Assembly: GCF_000970345.1 (NCBI RefSeq)
Contig: NZ_LAQU01000001.1
Location: 310,001-374,000 of the forward strand
DNA from: Robbsia andropogonis
GTDB taxonomy: Bacteria; Pseudomonadota; Gammaproteobacteria; Burkholderiales; Burkholderiaceae
DNA: 64,000 bases
Direction: 5' to 3'
The notes below the pieces were generated by a model. The model had not been told where the DNA came from, made no database searches, and worked only from the letters and a program-made list of their open reading frames with translations. Positions 1 to 9,089 of this stretch are shown here, piece by piece. A program made the position numbers and the translations under genes. The stretch's first letter is position 1, and each line of letters begins with the position of its first letter.

Positions 1-93
1 CCTGAGAACGCAAACGTGCGGGAGACGGCTCTGGTGCAAATAGGCGGCGCGAATCGGTTAGAGTATTGAGCCCAACAATCAGATGAACGCTGA
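1..93. other. Left-edge flank with no recognisable gene
   Basis: A plus-strand frame is open from base 1 to a TGA at 67-69 (22 residues). It could be the tail of a gene lying outside the window, but it is too short to identify. The stretch ends where the putative IS terminal sequence begins. Confidence 0.3.
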
Positions 94-203
94 TGACCCT
101 ACCCCAGAAAATAGTCTCGTTGAAAACTAGAGAATCCGGCATTATTTGACTGGTCCGAACCGGGAAGAGATGCCATGAAGACGAGCAAGTTTACGGAGGC
201 GCA
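94..203 (+). mobile_element. Left-end remnant of an IS3-family insertion sequence
   Basis: The ATG at 174 opens a frame reading MKTSKFTEAQ, which matches the conserved start of IS3-family (IS407-like) OrfA transposases. About 80 bases upstream, at 94, lies TGACCCTACCCCAGAAAA, a plausible left terminal repeat starting with TG. After ten OrfA codons the reading passes, at about 200-206, into sequence that duplicates the T6SS effector gene at 2074 onward, so only the first ~110 bp of the element remain. The IS family assignment rests on ten residues plus an IR-like end and is moderately sure. Confidence 0.5.
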
Positions 204-727
204 AGCTGCGTCGCTCGCTCTGCATTCGCCAAATTCCCGAGAGCGAGTCGTCCTAAAAAGCGTACTTTCGCAGCACCGTTCGTTCCGCCTTGAACCGATC
301 TGACTATGACAGATGCCAACGATGACATTGCCGTCAACACATATGCCGTTCCGGAAGTAAAATCATTGACTGCCTTGACGCCGTATTAAAGTGACTCCGT
401 CAGCTTGCCCGCGCGCCAATTGCTGATCGCTTTATCCGCATCGGCATATAAAGAGATGAAACCACTAAGCCCACTCAAATAACTCGCTGCCACCTTCATA
501 TTCGCAAGAGTGGTTGCCGCAGCTGTCTCCGCGAAGCCGCCGAGCCATTTGTTGGGGACCTTTAGGCATGCCCCCACGAGTGACAACGTCGCACTCCCCA
601 ACGTTAGATACGTCGACGCCAGACTTATGGGTCTTCGCCGCCATTACGCTAAAATTTATCACCTCTATTATCAAAAGGGTTCCATAAAGTGCCTTGGCAG
701 TAATCGCTTTTTGCTACCCCGGTACTC
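200..727 (-). pseudogene. Partial broken copy of the BTH_I2691-type T6SS effector
   Basis: These ~528 bases are an almost collinear duplicate of 2074-2600 inside the intact effector gene, roughly nine bases in ten identical by eye. The copy has no start and no proper end. At 386-388 a single T-to-A change turns a Leu codon (TTA) into TAA, and extra bases near 612 and 711 shift the frame. It cannot make a useful protein. It lies just downstream of the presumed immunity gene in the same orientation as the intact effector, and its distal edge is joined to the IS3 remnant. This is typical debris of effector-locus rearrangement. Confidence 0.85.
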
Positions 728-1001
728 AACACTGGCTTTTACAAGGTTTTTCTAGCATGGGCACAGAACAAGATCGCCATCAAGCACGCGCGCGCGCCCG
801 TCTTCTTGCGTATCGGTGCCAGAGCCCTTCGCAGCATGTACCGTATATAAACACGGCAATCGCAAGGACTTAACCCCAGATAATCAAATTAACAGCGAAA
901 AACTTGGAAATACTACAGCAATATTTCTAAATCGCGAAATTTGAGAAATAAAATACAAAAAATCTCTTCAACAATCGCTTTTAAAATTATAAATCTGTAA
1001 T
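728..1001. other. AT-rich spacer downstream of the immunity gene
   Basis: No convincing gene. The part next to the immunity gene stop (about 870-1001) is strongly AT-rich, unlike most of the window. The homology to the effector gene stops at about 727. Confidence 0.4.
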
Positions 1002-1748
1002 TTATTTTGGATTATATCGAAAGATAGAAATTCCCATATACAATGTATCACCGGCTCGTCGATCACGATTCGATTCTCTTGGCAGATTTATGAACGAGGG
1101 TCTCTTCCAACCGTAGGCTGAGAAAATTCGATCTGCTAATTTCCTAGCTTTTGAGAACCTTGACCCGACTCGCCACGTAATAAATACAGCCATCGCCAAA
1201 GTGATGAGAAGCAACCATCCCATCATAATATTTATCGAAAGCCATTCATTGTTGTACTTGAAATAATTTATTAACATCCCAACAATATATACAACGACAA
1301 ACCCGGATCCATAAAGCGCTCCAACAAACTTTAAAGCATATACATAGAACGCAGCACTGCCTCGCTCACAATGCGGATATACCGCAATTAAGCCATCAGC
1401 GACTCGCCTAATCGCAAAACCTATCCATCGACCGTTTATTTTCTCTGCAACGACTTCGACTTCATCACCGTCTTTAAATTCGCTATGCCATACCCAAGCC
1501 TCTACGCGCTCATCCTCCAAATCAAATGTCATTAATTCCCCGTCGTCGGCAGTGAAATCGTCCGATGCGCTCAAACCGATCGCAATCCCACCTAATCCCA
1601 TCGCCGCTGCCGCTACTGCGGTACCTTGCAAAGCTTGTTTGTCATCCGCAGTAAAAAGAGCCTCGCGTGACTCGATCCGGACATGCAACTTACTTATACG
1701 GCCCTTGAGCACGGTTGTACCTTGCGGCCCTTCAATTTTTTGTGTCAT
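1002..1748 (-). CDS. Membrane protein, probable T6SS immunity partner
   Basis: A 248-residue protein whose ATG lies inside the end of the upstream effector gene (17-base overlap), so the two are translationally linked. Seen in the sequence: a soluble N-terminal part with a hydrophobic alanine/glycine stretch at 41-60, two clear membrane segments at about 135-162 and 172-192, and a basic C-terminal tail. T6SS effectors are normally followed by a cognate immunity gene, and a two-TM inner-membrane protein would suit protection against a membrane-acting effector. That role is inferred from position and topology. Related proteins in other Burkholderiaceae may be filed only as putative T6SS proteins. 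Base composition is AT-richer than the rest of the island. Confidence 0.6.
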   Translation of the reverse strand: MTQKIEGPQGTTVLKGRISKLHVRIESREALFTADDKQALQGTAVAAAAMGLGGIAIGLSASDDFTADDGELMTFDLEDERVEAWVWHSEFKDGDEVEVVAEKINGRWIGFAIRRVADGLIAVYPHCERGSAAFYVYALKFVGALYGSGFVVVYIVGMLINYFKYNNEWLSINIMMGWLLLITLAMAVFITWRVGSRFSKARKLADRIFSAYGWKRPSFINLPRESNRDRRAGDTLYMGISIFRYNPK

Positions 1749-4587
1749 TCTCGAAACCCTGTGAGGTCATAGCTTTGTGAAATTCCAATCGTTGTTTCTC
1801 GATGTCCCATTCGCCCCATGGGGCCTTACCGAAAACACATCGGCTAATCCAATTTTGCAAATCATTCGGGAGGAAATAATTCAGGCCAACTTGAACAATA
1901 AGAATTAGGACAGCGATTTCCCAACCTGAGGCTATGACTAAAAGGCGTCCCATCATCATTAATGCCGCCCTTGAGGCAAGTTGCTCGGTAACTACTTCGC
2001 CCGCAGCTTCTGAAAGCGCGGTGGCCGCAACTTTGCGCGCGGCACTTGCAGCGGCGTCTTTACCAGCTCCTGCCGCAAGCTGCGTCGCTCGCTCTGCATT
2101 CGCCAAATTCCCGAGAGCGAGTCGTCCTAAAAAGCGTACTTTCGCAGCACCGTTCGTTCCGCCTTGAACCGACCTGACTATGACAGATGCCGATGATGAC
2201 ATTGCCGTCAACACATATGCCGTTCCGGAAGTAAAATCATTGACTGCCTTGACGCCGTATAAAAGTGACTCCGTCAGCTTGCCGTCGCGCCAATTGCTGA
2301 TCGCTTTATCCGCATCGGCATATAAAGAGATGAAACCACTAAGCCCACTCAAATAACTCGCCGCCACCTTCATATTCGCGAGAGTGGTTGCCGCAGCTGT
2401 CTTCGCAAAGCCCCCCAGCCATTTGTTCGGGACATTTAGGCATGCCCCCACAAGTGATAACGTCCCACTCCCCAATGTTAGATAGTCGGCACCAGACTTA
2501 TGGGGCTTCGCCGCCATTACGCTAAAATTTATCAACTCTATTATCAAGAGGGTTCCATAAAGTGCCTTGGCAGTAATCGCTTTTGCTACCCCGGTGCTCG
2601 CGTTATTTTCCGCATCGACATAGAGTGCCTGGACCACCTCACTTCGCCGCTCTCGGGATAGCTGCTCGAGTGCGGTTGTCCTTGCCTCGAGCGCAGCAAC
2701 CCCTTTTGCCAAGGCTGCTTGCTCGTATTCCGCAAGTTTTCCGGCAATGCTCGCTTCCCAAGTAGCTACTTCGGCAATGAGTTTTTTCGCATCTTCTAAA
2801 GCGATACCGGCCCGGACAAGCAGGGCTCCTTTGATCGCCACGCCCCCGACCGTATTGGAGATGGGACCGAGGAATTTGACTAAATTTCGTCCCGCCCAGA
2901 GCATCAGGCGTTCGGCACCTATCGCCTTCACAGCTTTCTCTGTGCCGGAGATCGCTGTCTCATGCTTTGCGACTTCCTCCATCTTTTCGTAAAGCTTGCT
3001 GAACGACTTTATATACCCCATGTACAAATAAAGCGTCGCTTGGTGGTCTGCAACCCACGCCTGCGGATCATTAGCGGCCGCCACAACCAACTGCTTTACC
3101 TCTTGACGCGTCTCTGCCTGGTTATATGCGAAAGCGCGCCAGAAGTAACTTTTATCATCCGTTGCATCGAAGTTTTTAACGTATTTCTCGATGATAGCTT
3201 GCCCGACCGCTGTTCCAGAAAGCCCCGAGAATGCCGTGTCGATTACTCGAACAAATGCTAGTCCGTCAGCAATATTTGCCTGATCGTAGTCATGTAAGGC
3301 GTGCAAAAAAACGTCGGAACCAATCCAAGATCCGACGTCGACCGTTCGCTGCGACTGTATGTGCGTACACTCGCTGCTCGCTGTGTCCAAACCATTTTTA
3401 AATTTATTGGGCCATGCCTTATCTTTCAAGTAAGAAACGTAGTCTTTCCATGCGCTATCACCTGCTTCCTTGACCTCCGCCGGCGTAAGCTTGCCCGCGT
3501 CATTGATCATTTCCTGCGCGCCGGGGCGCGAGAGTGCCATGGGATCGTCAACGCCACCGCCCGCCAACGCCATTGTCATCCAGGTCTTCCGCCACCGGCT
3601 CTTTGACTGGGCCGCCCCGCTGCGCACCGCCGCCTCAGATGCCCCGATCAACTGCACCGCATCCACGCGCATATCCTGCGAACTCGTGTACTGCATCAAC
3701 ACGCCCGCCGGATCATTGCTAAACCCATTCAGTTCATGCGTAATACCAATACCATCCCACAACCCCAAAAGCATCGGCGTATACGGCTTACCCGAGGGCC
3801 GGTGACCGATGTGCTCCATCAACTTCAGCGTCTCGGCGCTAACCGACACCGTCGACGCTTGACGCATATGAAGCGGGTAACGGGTCGACGCTTGTCGCCA
3901 AACATTCGAATCTTTGACTACCCCGTCCGCATCCGCATTAAAAACAGGCGCGCTCGGCTGCAGTTTTTTCGGGTCTATACCAGGATGATATTCAACAACG
4001 GTCTCGATACCAGCGGTCGTCGCAGCCACGGCATGCCCGTGCTCACCCTTGCTGCCACCAAAGCTCCCATCGCCGGATGTGATCCAGCTAGAAGGCTTGA
4101 TCATCTGCATACGCTCGCTGCGAATTTTCGCATTCGATGCGTATTGTTTAAACGTATCGTCAACCCAGGCGTGCTCAGAGAACGCCACATACACTTTGGT
4201 GGCTTTTTCCGGCCGCTCAATCACAAGCAACGCCATAGGCACCGCAACAGAATGTGCGGCGCACGACATATGGATCTTCGGCTCGGGAGGAAGCGGCGGC
4301 GGGTTCAACTTCCACAGCAAGCCATCCGCCGTGACCTGATACGCTTCCCAATAATGCTTCCCACGCGCGCCTTGTTCGTAGAATACGTACACCCACCCTT
4401 CTCGAAGCGTGCGAAGGCTATAACGATGCATCGTCAAGGGGACGTCGAGAACGCCGGGCCCCGTCATGCCGGCGGGAAGTATCCCGGGCATTGTGGTGGG
4501 CACCACCGCATATCGCACCGGTAAGATAGCAAGGCCCGCCTTTTGGCAATTCACGCAAGATACAACGCCACCTATTGTTTTATCCAT
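1732..4587 (-). CDS. T6SS antibacterial effector, BTH_I2691 family (MIX-like N-terminus)
   Basis: A 951-residue protein, third in the vgrG cassette. Its N-terminus (VSCVNCQKAGLAILPVRYA at about 8-26, then LRTLREGWVYVFYE at about 60-73) matches the MIX-type head of BTH_I2691-family effectors, which marks cargo for T6SS delivery. The middle is alpha-helical. The C-terminal half carries several hydrophobic stretches (about 565-600, 675-695, 700-770, 880-910), suggesting membrane insertion or pore formation in the target cell; this activity is inferred. The gene follows the DUF4123 adaptor by about 30 bases and overlaps the presumed immunity gene. The segment coding for residues about 660-840 is duplicated as a pseudogene at 200-727. 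Confidence 0.8.
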   Translation of the reverse strand: MDKTIGGVVSCVNCQKAGLAILPVRYAVVPTTMPGILPAGMTGPGVLDVPLTMHRYSLRTLREGWVYVFYEQGARGKHYWEAYQVTADGLLWKLNPPPLPPEPKIHMSCAAHSVAVPMALLVIERPEKATKVYVAFSEHAWVDDTFKQYASNAKIRSERMQMIKPSSWITSGDGSFGGSKGEHGHAVAATTAGIETVVEYHPGIDPKKLQPSAPVFNADADGVVKDSNVWRQASTRYPLHMRQASTVSVSAETLKLMEHIGHRPSGKPYTPMLLGLWDGIGITHELNGFSNDPAGVLMQYTSSQDMRVDAVQLIGASEAAVRSGAAQSKSRWRKTWMTMALAGGGVDDPMALSRPGAQEMINDAGKLTPAEVKEAGDSAWKDYVSYLKDKAWPNKFKNGLDTASSECTHIQSQRTVDVGSWIGSDVFLHALHDYDQANIADGLAFVRVIDTAFSGLSGTAVGQAIIEKYVKNFDATDDKSYFWRAFAYNQAETRQEVKQLVVAAANDPQAWVADHQATLYLYMGYIKSFSKLYEKMEEVAKHETAISGTEKAVKAIGAERLMLWAGRNLVKFLGPISNTVGGVAIKGALLVRAGIALEDAKKLIAEVATWEASIAGKLAEYEQAALAKGVAALEARTTALEQLSRERRSEVVQALYVDAENNASTGVAKAITAKALYGTLLIIELINFSVMAAKPHKSGADYLTLGSGTLSLVGACLNVPNKWLGGFAKTAAATTLANMKVAASYLSGLSGFISLYADADKAISNWRDGKLTESLLYGVKAVNDFTSGTAYVLTAMSSSASVIVRSVQGGTNGAAKVRFLGRLALGNLANAERATQLAAGAGKDAAASAARKVAATALSEAAGEVVTEQLASRAALMMMGRLLVIASGWEIAVLILIVQVGLNYFLPNDLQNWISRCVFGKAPWGEWDIEKQRLEFHKAMTSQGFENDTKN

Positions 4588-4617
4588 GGTTCATACCTTC
4601 ATATCGCCCACGCGTAA

Positions 4618-5598
4618 TCATGTCTTTACGCTGCCAATCACACGTTGTTGCCCGTCGCGTTCCTCGACTGTATTGCGCCTCTGCGCCTCCAGCCATCTGC
4701 CGCCCTTGATATCCTCTATCTCGGTATCACTGAGCACGGAGATCGCTTCTGCGTAGAATGTTTCCGGGCCAACTTCACCCAAGGCCCTCTCCACCGCAGG
4801 ATGCTCGTAAAATCGCGGATGCCAGATCAATGCGTGACTGACAAAGAGCGCCGCATCGGCAGCGTCCTCTAACTCCAATACGTCCGCTCTCTCTGCTGCT
4901 GCGATTGCCGTATCGACGCTCACGGGCCGCACTGTGCCACCGTCAAATGCAAATCGTGCCAGTGCTTTATTCACAAGCCCATGCCGACGGATCGCAGGCC
5001 ATTGCGCCGCGGCAATACTCATCCCGGCCATGGACGGCTCGGACACTTCGTATGTCGTCAAGTCGCCCACGGCATCCAGGGACAGCCAGGTCGTCACGGG
5101 ACCTAATAACCCTTGCCGTTGTCGCATCGTTAACATCGGCCAAAGCAATGCTAAGGCGCGGTTATCGTAGAAACGAAGCAATGTTGCTCGTTCTCGTTCG
5201 TCGCGCTGCAAAATTAAATTGCCCCAATACGCCGCCAGTGCTTCTGGTGTCTCTTGAGTAACGATCCAACCTCCGATACGCTGCCCGGCGCCGCGCGCCA
5301 TCCGATCTGCCGTCCGATCGGACAAGACAGTGTTAATGCTACGTTCGAGCAACGTCCTTACTTCCGGAATCTCAATATCCAATTCAATCAAGTACGGACA
5401 GTCTGACGACGGAAACAAGTCGTGCTGCACCAAGATTGAACTGGATGACAAACCGCGAAACGACGGCTCCGCATCCAATGACTCAAGCGGCGACGCCGCG
5501 GGGTCGACGACGATTAAAAGGCGTGCGTCTTCCATCCGCGCCAGTTGTTTTTGGATTGCCGCTCGAATTTGCTTCTTTAGATTTTCTGGATCGGACAC
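4618..5598 (-). CDS. DUF4123 T6SS effector adaptor (Tap/TEC-like)
   Basis: A 326-residue protein between vgrG and the effector gene. It has the layout of DUF4123 adaptors: an N-terminal ARLLIVVDPAA strand, acidic and hydrophobic middle, and the LLRFYDNRALALLWPML segment typical of the family. DUF4123 proteins are chaperone-adaptors that load a specific effector on the tip of the cognate VgrG, so this protein probably couples the 951-residue effector to the VgrG encoded upstream. The start is a GTG at 5598, 55 bases after the vgrG stop. No membrane segment or signal peptide is visible, in line with a cytoplasmic role. Confidence 0.8.
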   Translation of the reverse strand: MSDPENLKKQIRAAIQKQLARMEDARLLIVVDPAASPLESLDAEPSFRGLSSSSILVQHDLFPSSDCPYLIELDIEIPEVRTLLERSINTVLSDRTADRMARGAGQRIGGWIVTQETPEALAAYWGNLILQRDERERATLLRFYDNRALALLWPMLTMRQRQGLLGPVTTWLSLDAVGDLTTYEVSEPSMAGMSIAAAQWPAIRRHGLVNKALARFAFDGGTVRPVSVDTAIAAAERADVLELEDAADAALFVSHALIWHPRFYEHPAVERALGEVGPETFYAEAISVLSDTEIEDIKGGRWLEAQRRNTVEERDGQQRVIGSVKT

Positions 5599-5653
5599 TG
5601 ACGTTGGTCTCTCACACGCATGTTGTCTTGAAATTTATTCGACATCGCACTGA

Positions 5654-8242
5654 TTAATCCAGCGTGAGCGCTGAGGCACTATCCGCGCTAGCACTCGCTG
5701 ATTTCCACGAACATCCTGGCGCGGTACTCTTCAACGTATCGTTGACGCGCATCATGGCTGGGCCGACCTTATTAAAAGCCTGTGATTTGAACGTCAGGTC
5801 ACCAGGAGTGCCATGCTCGATCATATTTTCGCCAAGCTTGATGTAGGACCCACCAGCCCCGATCCAGATCTCTTTACTCGCAGATATGACGATCTTTCCT
5901 TCCGTGCTGGTGATCGTTAGATCTTGCGCAGACTTCAACGTCATTGCGTCGCTTTGCGCCTGAATCTGCACCGGACCTTTCGCGGCAAACAATTTCATGC
6001 CGGCGTTCTGGACGAAAATGCTGATTTTCTCCGCAACACTTGCTAGCAGAGACTGGCCGGCCACAACGTGTGTATTTTCACCGCTGACGATATTGACGTG
6101 CGTACTGCCCGAAAGCTGCGCTGTTTGTTGCGATGACACCGCAACGCTCTCCGGGCTGCCGATTACAATCACAGGACGCGAGAAACCGGCTGCATCGCCC
6201 GTGCCGCCTCCAGCGGTACTGCCACCACCACCGCCGATTGCACCAGAATCCGTGTGCTGTGTCGCATCAACCAAGCTCCCAGCAGCGCTTTTAGCGCCGT
6301 CCAACGACTCGGCCTGATTGGCACTACTCGCGCTCGACATACGCTCGACAAGTGTTTTAACGCTTGTCAATTGCGTACGCGCTTGCGTTGTGTCATACGG
6401 CTGTATTCCCGAAGTAGCGTAAGTCGAAACAAACAGCCCTTGCGTGGCCCTAATGGCACCATAAGCCCGCGACTTCAAATCAAAGCCACTGCCCAGGTAC
6501 TGCCCCCGCGTGTTACCTTCGTGCGCGACTTGATATCCTAGGTGCAGCCCTGTATCTGCCGTACTCGAATAAAGCTGCGTGCGACTCTGGCCGGTGGCAT
6601 CGTCCATCACCAATTGGTTATAGCCATCCCCGCTGTGCTCCTTTGACCGATAACCCGACAGCAGTCCGTTCGAATGCCAATTTGGCGTCTTCAAACCGTT
6701 GTATACGCGCCCCGTCACAATCGGCCTGTCACAATCCCCGTCGACCCAATCCACCAAGATTTCTTCGCCCACGCGGGGCACGTGCACACCGCCGTAACTG
6801 CCACCCGTATCCGACATCGCCACCCGTAGCCAACACGAGGCATTTTCGTCTCCGCTATTCAGCCGGTCCCACTCGAATTTGCCCTTGATGCGGTTCAGCG
6901 AATCCGTGTAGACCTCCGAGCCCGCAGGTCCCGTCACGGTCGCCGTCTGAATCCGCATCTGCGGCTTCCTGTGCTCGAACGGGCTGCGGTACGGCACACT
7001 CATGCGCTGCGCTTCAACCAGCGTCAGGAAGAAGCCGGCGCTCCCACCGCTCGCGGACGCACTCAGTTTTGCGTTCCCGGTCTTCTCAGCCCCCAGTTGG
7101 TCACCGAGGTAGTCTGCACGCGCATCGGCTATCTCCGTCTCCAGGCTCCCGGGCAATGGTCGGGTGTTGCCCGTCAACAAGTTATTTGCGATAAACCACC
7201 GCACGTCGATGGCGAGAAACTCACGTTCCTGCTGCCCATCATTCTGATGGTCCGGATGATTTCGCAACTCGAAATATCGGCCCGCGTCCATCCGGCGGAT
7301 ACTGCCCGCGCCATGAAACCGCTTGGCCCGTGACTCCATCTCCTCCATCCGCAAGGTAGCCAGATGGTCGCCACGCTTATAGTCGGGCCACGTATATTTG
7401 CCGGTGTATTCGTAGACTTCGGTCTGCTGCGGCAAATCGCCCTGGTTAGGTAGGGTATCCTTGCTGCGCGCCTTGCTTGAGCCCGGGGACTTGTAGTCGC
7501 CGGTGACACCGGTATAGCGCGTGCTCTGCAGCCTGCGGGTGCCGGACCAATGCGAAAATCCTTCCACCTCGGCGTCCATCTGTGCACGGGAGAAATCGAT
7601 CTGACCGGGCTGCAGTTCGTCGCAGTAGTAGTTGTAGTCCGTGATGATCATCGTGTGGGACTGCCCATCCGGCGACTGCTCGAAGTAGAACCACAATCCC
7701 TCCGACTCCAGGAGCCGGTGCACGAAGTTCCAGTCGTCCTCGTACTGCATGCAGAACGAGCGTTGCGGCAAGGGATCGCGCAGTTCCCCGAACAGCTTGA
7801 ACTTGAATCTGCCCCGTGCCTGAGGATGCGCATTAAACACGTCAGTCAGTATGTCGATGACCGTCTTACCTTGCCAGATCCTGGCATCCTTACGAAAGCG
7901 CAGGAAGTGAAGCCAGGACGCAAATTCCAGCTGCGTATGGACGAGCCCACCGTCCATGCCAAGGCGACGCACTGTATGCACGTAACCATGATGCGGCTTG
8001 TACGTCTTGTCGTTCTGGCGCATCCAAAGCGTGACGGGCTGTGCGATCAACTGCTTGAGTTCGAGCTTGCGCGACGTTGACACCATGTCGACCGTGAAGG
8101 CGTAACCGCGACCGATGCGTGAGTGCCCTACCGCGCGCAATGGCATCAATACATCCTTTCCCGCCGGGGTATCGAGCTTCAGCGGCCGGTTGTTCTGTAC
8201 CCCCAGCGGGTTACCGGACTGGATCTGCTCGTAGACATCCAT
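5654..8242 (-). CDS. vgrG: Type VI secretion system tip protein VgrG (TssI)
   Basis: An 862-residue spike protein, first gene of the cassette. The gp27-like part covers about residues 30-380 (YEDDWNFVHRLLESEGLWFYFE is the conserved core), followed by the gp5/OB-fold part (about 440-540, with GEEILVDWVDGDCDRPIVTG). A DUF2345-type beta-helical extension follows at about 690-830. No extra enzymatic domain is visible at the C-terminus, so toxicity probably resides in the separate effector. No core T6SS genes occur in the window, making this an orphan vgrG island that depends on a secretion apparatus encoded elsewhere. The ATG at 8242 heads the four-gene unit. Confidence 0.93.
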   Translation of the reverse strand: MDVYEQIQSGNPLGVQNNRPLKLDTPAGKDVLMPLRAVGHSRIGRGYAFTVDMVSTSRKLELKQLIAQPVTLWMRQNDKTYKPHHGYVHTVRRLGMDGGLVHTQLEFASWLHFLRFRKDARIWQGKTVIDILTDVFNAHPQARGRFKFKLFGELRDPLPQRSFCMQYEDDWNFVHRLLESEGLWFYFEQSPDGQSHTMIITDYNYYCDELQPGQIDFSRAQMDAEVEGFSHWSGTRRLQSTRYTGVTGDYKSPGSSKARSKDTLPNQGDLPQQTEVYEYTGKYTWPDYKRGDHLATLRMEEMESRAKRFHGAGSIRRMDAGRYFELRNHPDHQNDGQQEREFLAIDVRWFIANNLLTGNTRPLPGSLETEIADARADYLGDQLGAEKTGNAKLSASASGGSAGFFLTLVEAQRMSVPYRSPFEHRKPQMRIQTATVTGPAGSEVYTDSLNRIKGKFEWDRLNSGDENASCWLRVAMSDTGGSYGGVHVPRVGEEILVDWVDGDCDRPIVTGRVYNGLKTPNWHSNGLLSGYRSKEHSGDGYNQLVMDDATGQSRTQLYSSTADTGLHLGYQVAHEGNTRGQYLGSGFDLKSRAYGAIRATQGLFVSTYATSGIQPYDTTQARTQLTSVKTLVERMSSASSANQAESLDGAKSAAGSLVDATQHTDSGAIGGGGGSTAGGGTGDAAGFSRPVIVIGSPESVAVSSQQTAQLSGSTHVNIVSGENTHVVAGQSLLASVAEKISIFVQNAGMKLFAAKGPVQIQAQSDAMTLKSAQDLTITSTEGKIVISASKEIWIGAGGSYIKLGENMIEHGTPGDLTFKSQAFNKVGPAMMRVNDTLKSTAPGCSWKSASASADSASALTLD

Positions 8243-8839
8243 GATTTTTGAGTTCGTTTCACAGCGCGGTTACGCGCTGTTGGTCATCGTTTTCATTAAA
8301 GCCGGCTTGGCTTAGGGAAATAGCGGGTAGCGCTGTCTATCGGCTCCTGAGCTCAGACTCGACGTACGCCGCGAGTATATGGAGAACAGGCATTCTTGAA
8401 CTGCCGCACAAGTCTCGGCACGGCGGTCGTTGGAGCCATGGGCACGCGTCTCTCTGTTATGAAAAAGCTTGTCGAACAAACATCATTCGAAACGCGTGAT
8501 CGCATCGGTGACGCACACCAAATGGATAGTCCAAAATAGCCAAAATGACTAGCCCGTTCGATTAACTCGGCGAGATTAACAAGTAATATTACCGGCCACT
8601 ACCAGACAGTTCAATATCGTTTCAAAGGTAATGGCGAGCGCACGACGGTTAGCTTCGATCGAGGAGTAATTGTTTCTTATTTTTCTTGAGGCAGGAAATT
8701 ATTGCGCTGCATGCAGCATACGGCCAGACCGTAATGATTTTTAAATGAATTCGTTCGCTTAACAATTAAAAATTAGTGAATATGTTCTCTTTGGTCTTGA
8801 TGCAAGCTAATCCATCCATGCGGCAGCGCATACCAATAC
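8243..8839. other. Upstream region of the vgrG cassette
   Basis: About 600 bases without a convincing gene; they should contain the vgrG promoter. The part from about 8520 to 8800 is AT-rich. A perfect 12-base palindrome, GCTGCATGCAGC, lies at 8706-8717, too far from vgrG to assign to it. A short plus-strand frame at 8248-8499 shows no family features. Confidence 0.4.
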
Positions 8840-9055
8840 GTGCTTCGTCTTAGCAAACGCCGCAGGGTAACTGCGGAGCTGATCGATGACGATGACCCTC
8901 GGTGCCGGGTGATTGCGCAATATCCTTTTAAAGAATCGCTGGGCTGCCGAGGTATCGCGGTGCTTTTGCATGATGATGGCAGGCGGGAAACGGTGGCCGC
9001 GATAGATGAACTAGGATTTCATCTGACTGGCTTACCGATGTTCTCGCTAACTTGA
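8840..9055 (+). CDS. Small hypothetical protein (doubtful)
   Basis: A 71-residue frame with a GTG start and no strong ribosome-binding site. The product is hydrophilic with a basic start (LSKRRR), an acidic DDDD run and a C-terminal part rich in Leu/Gly. I do not recognise a family. It ends 35 bases before the convergent flavin reductase gene. It may be a real small gene, a remnant, or chance. Confidence 0.3.
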   Translation: MLRLSKRRRVTAELIDDDDPRCRVIAQYPFKESLGCRGIAVLLHDDGRRETVAAIDELGFHLTGLPMFSLT

Positions 9056-9089
9056 CAGTGCCCAATCGGCCTGTCGCATCGCGCGCCGG

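Noticed and set aside
3736-4524. Long plus-strand frame of 262 residues
   Set aside because: It lies opposite the effector gene, is Arg/His-rich and has no family features; a shadow frame.
7550-8080. Plus-strand frame of 176 residues
   Set aside because: Antisense shadow of vgrG.
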